Source of the DNA: Pseudobutyrivibrio sp.
Lineage (GTDB): Bacteria > Bacillota > Clostridia > Lachnospirales > Lachnospiraceae
Direction: 5' to 3'
Length of the DNA: 10,026 nucleotides
NCBI GenBank assembly: GCA_017557715.1
Contig: JAFYYE010000339.1
Coordinates: 1-10,026 of the forward strand
Position 1 is the first letter of the stretch. Each line of letters opens with the position of its first letter. A program made the translations under genes and the position numbers. Under the pieces are notes generated by a model, which searched no databases, was not told the origin of the DNA, and worked only from the letters and a program-made list of their open reading frames with translations. This document shows, one piece after another, positions 7,423-10,026 of this stretch.

Positions 7423-8766
7423 ATGAGGAACGTAAAGAAGATAATAACTTTAGTGATTGTGCTTGCAATGATGCTTAGCATGACAGTGATAGCATCAGCA
7501 GCTGAGCCAACATCAGCGCAGATTAAAGTTACAGGGGCAGAGGGGGCAACACTAGCATATGCACAGGTCATAAAAGCAGATCCAACTACCGAAACAGGAT
7601 GGGAAATAGTAGATGGATATACAGATTTATTTGCAGCTTATGGTGATGGTGAAAATACTCAGTCAATGATTAAAGGCTGGATGGATGCAGAGGAAGATGA
7701 AAACACCAGAATTGGAAAGCTTGGAACAGTCGGTACTACAGAAGCATTTACAAGCCCATTAACAGATGTTAAGCCAGGACTTTATGTAATCAAGGGCGAA
7801 GGCGAAGGCTATACCTACAGTACAATGCTTGCCTACGTTAGCTACGAGGATTACACAAAGGGAAATATAGTTACAGTAGTTGCAAAGAAAACACCAACAA
7901 CAACCGATAAAGAGTTAGTAGATAGTGCAGATACATATGTAGAAATCGGTGACGAGGTTTCATACAAGGTTAAAGCCACAGTTCCATATTTACCAAAGGG
8001 TGGCACAGCTTCACTTGTAATCAAGGATGAAATTACAGGTGGAAAGTTCAAATTAAATGGTGACAAGGTGGATGTAAGCATCAAACTTGGTGAAGAAGGA
8101 ACTGAAACAATCAAGCAGTATTCAGCTACAGATAATAATACAAAGATTGAAATTGATCTTTCGTATTTGATTAGCGAAGCTAACACAAATGCAAATGTAG
8201 ACGCATATGTAACATACACAGCAATCGTTGATGGCTCACAGAAGACAATCAACAACAAGGCTACAATCAACAACAATGATACAACAGCATCAGAAGTTAA
8301 GTCTTACACAGCAAAGCTTAAGATTACGAAGAAAAATCAGGATGGTACAAAGACACTTGAAGGTGCAGTATTCGCAGTAGTTAAAGCTGGAAAATATGCA
8401 GTAATCGGTGAGAACAATAAGCTTAACGGATGGTCAGAGACAATCACAGAAGCAAACTACATTACAACAGGGCCTGATGGAACAGCAACAGTAGACGGTT
8501 TTGATGCAGATGAAACATACGCATTCCATGAAGTAGTTGCACCGGAAGGCTACAAGCTTAATCCAGCAGATGCAACAGCAGAATGGCAGGATATCGACGA
8601 ACCTGATGCACAGATAGCTGAAGCAATAATGAACGATACTACATTATCAAGTCTTCCATATACAGGTGGTAAGGGTACAGCAGCATTTACAGGTTGTGGA
8701 GTACTTCTAATGAGTATTGCAGCAGGATTATATTATTCAAACAAGAAGCATAAATCATCAAAGTAA
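7423..8766 (+). CDS. Major pilin backbone subunit, LPYTG-anchored
   Basis: This 447-residue protein has the usual size and layout of a Gram-positive pilus backbone subunit. Sortase C would link subunits between the LPYTG threonine of one and a lysine of the next. A signal peptide ends near ASA-AEP (residue 26). The first domain (about 27-153) has the pilin-style block PGLYVI followed by VTVVAKKTP. The canonical YPKN pilin motif is absent, so K155 or K156 is my best guess for the linking lysine. A middle Ig-like domain (about 163-295) precedes a SpaA/Cna-B domain (about 300-405) with KLKITKK and an E-box (Glu370, in HEVVAPEGY), expected to form an internal isopeptide bond. LPYTG (411-415), a hydrophobic stretch and KKHKSSK complete the sorting signal. 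It sits between the tip-type adhesin and a minor pilin-like gene, the usual operon order. The identity is strong; which lysine is used is not certain. Confidence 0.9.
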   Translation: MRNVKKIITLVIVLAMMLSMTVIASAAEPTSAQIKVTGAEGATLAYAQVIKADPTTETGWEIVDGYTDLFAAYGDGENTQSMIKGWMDAEEDENTRIGKLGTVGTTEAFTSPLTDVKPGLYVIKGEGEGYTYSTMLAYVSYEDYTKGNIVTVVAKKTPTTTDKELVDSADTYVEIGDEVSYKVKATVPYLPKGGTASLVIKDEITGGKFKLNGDKVDVSIKLGEEGTETIKQYSATDNNTKIEIDLSYLISEANTNANVDAYVTYTAIVDGSQKTINNKATINNNDTTASEVKSYTAKLKITKKNQDGTKTLEGAVFAVVKAGKYAVIGENNKLNGWSETITEANYITTGPDGTATVDGFDADETYAFHEVVAPEGYKLNPADATAEWQDIDEPDAQIAEAIMNDTTLSSLPYTGGKGTAAFTGCGVLLMSIAAGLYYSNKKHKSSK

Positions 8767-8767
8767 A

Positions 8768-8795
8768 CCTTTGGAGACATAAAAGTGAACAAAGG
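8768..8795 (+). other. Intercistronic inverted repeat
   Basis: CCTTTG (8768-8773) and CAAAGG (8790-8795) can pair across a 16-base loop just after the major pilin stop codon. No T-run follows, so it is not a standard terminator. It might protect the upstream message end or dampen read-through, but six pairs with a long loop is weak. Confidence 0.25.
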
Positions 8796-8821
8796 CCTAG
8801 TGGCTTGGAAGGGAGTCGCCA

Positions 8822-9865
8822 GTGATTAAAGTTAATTTTAGAAAAAAAGGTTTAATAGGAATTTGCTTGGTAGCGGCCATATGCGTCATGGGTGTTGGCG
8901 CACATAGCTTAAGGGCAGCTGGAAGAGTTAATACTACTGCAAATGTAAAAATCACAGCAGCAGTTGCCTCAAGTGATACATCGATTTTCGCGCAGGATTA
9001 TAAAGGCGAGGTAGTGGTAAAGCTTTATAAGCTGGCGAGCCTGAATGAAGCGGGAACTTTGATTCCTCAGACAGGCTACGAATCATTAGATTTAGATGCC
9101 CTTCCAAAGGAAATTACTGATACCAGCGTGCAGGATATAAAAACTAACATAGTTGAACCTGCCATGGAGCTTATAGGAGATGAAGCGGACGCCACAATCA
9201 CATTCAATAAGAATGATGAAAGTAGCGGTTTTGCAAACATCTCATCGGGAGCAGGCTTATACTTATACGTTCCACAGGATGCAGAGGATAACAAATATAG
9301 ATATGAGTTTACACCTTATATTATATTTGCTCCTACCAGTGAATATATCACCACAGGGCAGGGCTCAGATCAGTGGACATACGATGTAAGCTTCAACCTT
9401 AAATCCAGCGAAATACCACTTACTGGAAAGTTAAAGATAGTAAAGACTCTGGATAGCATCAATGTATCTCTTGGAGATGTAAGCTGTGTTTATAAGGTAA
9501 AAGCAGTTGTAGATGAAAAAACGGTTCTCGATAATGTTTATACTATCGATTTTACAGCTGAAGAATTTGCAGAGAGTAATACAGCTGAAAGGATACTCCC
9601 AGAAGATATTCCGGCGACAGCAGTTGTTACTATCACAGAAGAGTATCCGGGCGCCAGCTACAAGTTAGTTGATACAGATGAAAAAACAAAGACAAGAACT
9701 ATCGTGGCAGGTGAAACAGTTGATGTAGATTATGAAAACACTTACAACGACAAATTGATAATCGGTGGCATCGCCGCAGAGAATCATTTCGTTGAAGATG
9801 AGAATGGTGAGATTAGTTGGGTGGCTCCAGAAGAGGAAGCACCAGTTGTTGAGATTGCGAGGTAA
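8822..9865 (+). CDS. Minor pilin-like secreted protein, no sorting signal
   Basis: This is a 347-residue exported protein, paralogous in its N-terminal half to the NPKTG protein at 438-1295. The start is GTG 8822, six bases after GGAAGGGAG; both paralogues use GTG. A signal peptide ends near LRA-AGRV (about residue 32), giving the same mature start as the paralogue. Domain one (to about 197) shares NIVEPA (109-114), SGAGLYLYVP, PYIIFAPTS and WTYDVSF. Then IPLTG (198-202) leads directly into a beta domain (about 203-308, KLKIVKT to DYENTY) resembling the Cna-B/DUF7601-type domains of surface proteins. The C-terminus is acidic and polar, ending VVEIAR, with no membrane segment or basic tail. 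No hydrophobic remnant of a lost anchor is visible before the next gene, six bases on. It may be held by another subunit, released, or anchored by an unknown route. The accessory-pilin role is inference. Confidence 0.8.
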   Translation: MIKVNFRKKGLIGICLVAAICVMGVGAHSLRAAGRVNTTANVKITAAVASSDTSIFAQDYKGEVVVKLYKLASLNEAGTLIPQTGYESLDLDALPKEITDTSVQDIKTNIVEPAMELIGDEADATITFNKNDESSGFANISSGAGLYLYVPQDAEDNKYRYEFTPYIIFAPTSEYITTGQGSDQWTYDVSFNLKSSEIPLTGKLKIVKTLDSINVSLGDVSCVYKVKAVVDEKTVLDNVYTIDFTAEEFAESNTAERILPEDIPATAVVTITEEYPGASYKLVDTDEKTKTRTIVAGETVDVDYENTYNDKLIIGGIAAENHFVEDENGEISWVAPEEEAPVVEIAR

Positions 9866-9871
9866 CTTATT

Positions 9872-10026
9872 ATGAAAACAAAGTGGTTAATATCAATAGC
9901 AGCCATTGCTTTAGTAATAAGTACAATAGCGGTGAAGCCGGCAGTGGCGTATTTCACTGATACAATTACAGCAGAGGGCGAATTTCCTATTACCATAGGT
10001 GATGGTGAGCCGGTCATAACAGAAAC
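9872..10026 (+). CDS. SipW-dependent-type signal peptide protein (TasA/camelysin-like start), cut by window end
   Basis: An open frame begins at ATG 9872, with GAGG (9859-9862) nine bases upstream, and runs off the right edge after 51 full codons. The product starts with MKTK, a hydrophobic span (about residues 5-21) and KPAVAYFTDTITAEGEF. The AYFTD box just after the hydrophobic span, with cleavage expected after Ala26, is the hallmark of proteins processed by SipW-type signal peptidases, such as TasA and camelysin. Only six bases separate it from the previous stop codon, so it is co-transcribed with the pilin genes. The mature domain is outside the window, so fibre-former, accessory pilin or protease-like identities cannot be told apart. 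Confidence is high for a real gene and fairly high for the signal-peptide class. Confidence 0.8.
   Translation, partial: MKTKWLISIAAIALVISTIAVKPAVAYFTDTITAEGEFPITIGDGEPVITE

Overview
The window looks like a low-GC Gram-positive anaerobe, most likely a Lachnospiraceae-type Clostridia (Butyrivibrio/Roseburia/Pseudobutyrivibrio-like). This rests on AT-rich coding sequence, strong AGGAGG-type ribosome binding sites, LPXTG-type sorting signals, a class C sortase, and protein styles typical of that family: acidic Glu/Pro/Val-rich linkers, PLA/PLS elements near anchors, and a CxxC ribbon with a 'DGTHKVTC' stretch. The genus is inference. All genes lie on the + strand and all encode exported or membrane-attached surface proteins. 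I see no RNA genes, CRISPR array, transposon or phage gene.

Layout: (1) 1-1369 is the end of one operon. It holds the 3' part of a class C (pilus) sortase, then a small pilin-like protein with an NPKTG sorting signal, then a clear rho-independent terminator. (2) 1370-3351 is a stand-alone transcription unit. It has a good sigma-A-type promoter, a 596-residue coiled-coil surface protein with a C-terminal membrane anchor but no LPXTG, and a terminator. (3) 3352-10026 is a second pilus operon that runs off the window. It has a regulatory region, a 1271-residue VWA/Cna-B tip-type adhesin (LPQTG), a major pilin (LPYTG), a second member of the small pilin-like family without a sorting signal, and the start of a gene whose product has a SipW/TasA-type signal peptide (AYFTD).

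Model (inference from known pilus systems): the major pilin is polymerised by a class C sortase, the VWA protein caps the fibre, and the small paralogous proteins are accessory or basal subunits. The sortase seen here belongs to the upstream operon. Whether it also serves the downstream cluster, or another sortase lies past the right edge, cannot be told. The SipW-type protein at the right edge predicts a dedicated SipW-like signal peptidase nearby, so the locus may combine sortase-built pili with a TasA/camelysin-like export branch.

The most noteworthy points are: the paralogous pair with one anchored and one unanchored member; the non-LPXTG coiled-coil protein with a beta-rich insert between two helices; a PLA/PLS element recurring in three of the surface proteins; and TTCACA-type repeats at about one helical turn, found upstream of both transcription units.
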